From the NCBI RefSeq assembly GCF_000236925.1, contig NC_016941.1, positions 310,001 through 374,000 of the forward strand: a stretch of DNA of 64,000 bases. Reading direction: 5' to 3'. Each line of letters begins with the position of its first letter. Within the stretch, counting starts at the first letter, position 1. The notes beneath the pieces were generated by a model, which saw only the letters and a program-made list of their open reading frames with translations, did not search any database and was not told the DNA's origin. A program made the position numbers and the translations under genes. Shown here one piece after another: positions 63,995-64,000 of the stretch. This stretch comes from Staphylococcus argenteus. Lineage in GTDB: Bacteria; Bacillota; Bacilli; Staphylococcales; Staphylococcaceae.

Positions 63995-64000
63995 GATAAT

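Overview
The window is low-GC Gram-positive chromosomal DNA and matches Staphylococcus aureus throughout. It holds the S. aureus type VII (Ess) secretion cluster, the YSIRK-signal lipase geh, mepRAB, a nan sialic-acid locus, the Ula-type PTS, glpT, fepABC and tatAC, in the gene order known for the early part of that chromosome. I see no rRNA, tRNA, insertion sequence, prophage or CRISPR array.

Region 1 (1-17429) is the 3' half of the Ess cluster and its accessory tail. It begins inside essC and runs through esxC, esxB, esaE and esxD to the nuclease toxin esaD, whose catalytic His528 is intact. After esaD come eight tandem or dispersed copies of the antitoxin gene esaG (DUF600). They are interleaved with duplicated polytopic membrane proteins (two near-identical copies of a DUF5079-like protein, one intact DUF5080-like protein and one deleted remnant of it), a four-gene operon of small membrane proteins and a lipoprotein, and a second copy of the lipoprotein + DUF4064 pair. 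Terminators, intergenic blocks and gene stubs are repeated as well, so this is an actively duplicating and recombining region. The esaG copies are mosaics of three central types and three C-terminal types.

Region 2 (17430-28414) carries an FNT-family anion channel, a BrnQ amino-acid carrier with a candidate CodY box, the secreted class C acid phosphatase SapS, an FtsX-type ABC exporter, an orphan PTS IIC protein, and a pseudouridine catabolism operon (psuK-psuG-nucleoside transporter) behind a perfect cre site.

Region 3 (28415-35347) is the sialic-acid locus: nanA-nanT (minus), nanK (plus), nanR (minus), nanE (plus). It has a perfect cre in the nanA/nanK gap and a shared 17-bp palindrome, probably the NanR operator, at nanK and nanR/nanE. 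A YjiH-like transporter follows.

Region 4 (35348-45985) contains lipase geh, an alpha/beta hydrolase, an old-yellow-enzyme homologue, and the lipoyl/ADP-ribosylation operon (LLM oxidoreductase, GcvH-L, Zn-macrodomain, SirTM, LplA2), then an SDR reductase.

Region 5 (45986-58924) holds an Ula-type PTS with its PRD regulator (IIA, IIB, IIC), mepR-mepA-mepB with two MepR operators, glpT with a likely cre, a ring-cleaving dioxygenase/LLM/FMN-reductase operon preceded by an exact match to the quinone-sensor QsrR operator, a YeiH-type membrane protein and a GNAT acetyltransferase.

Region 6 (58925-64000) is the fepABC iron-uptake operon with a consensus sigma-A promoter and an abutting Fur box. Convergent with it is tatAC, whose translocase exports FepB, the protein here carrying the twin-arginine signal.

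All functions are assigned from recognisable family motifs and gene order. No search was run.
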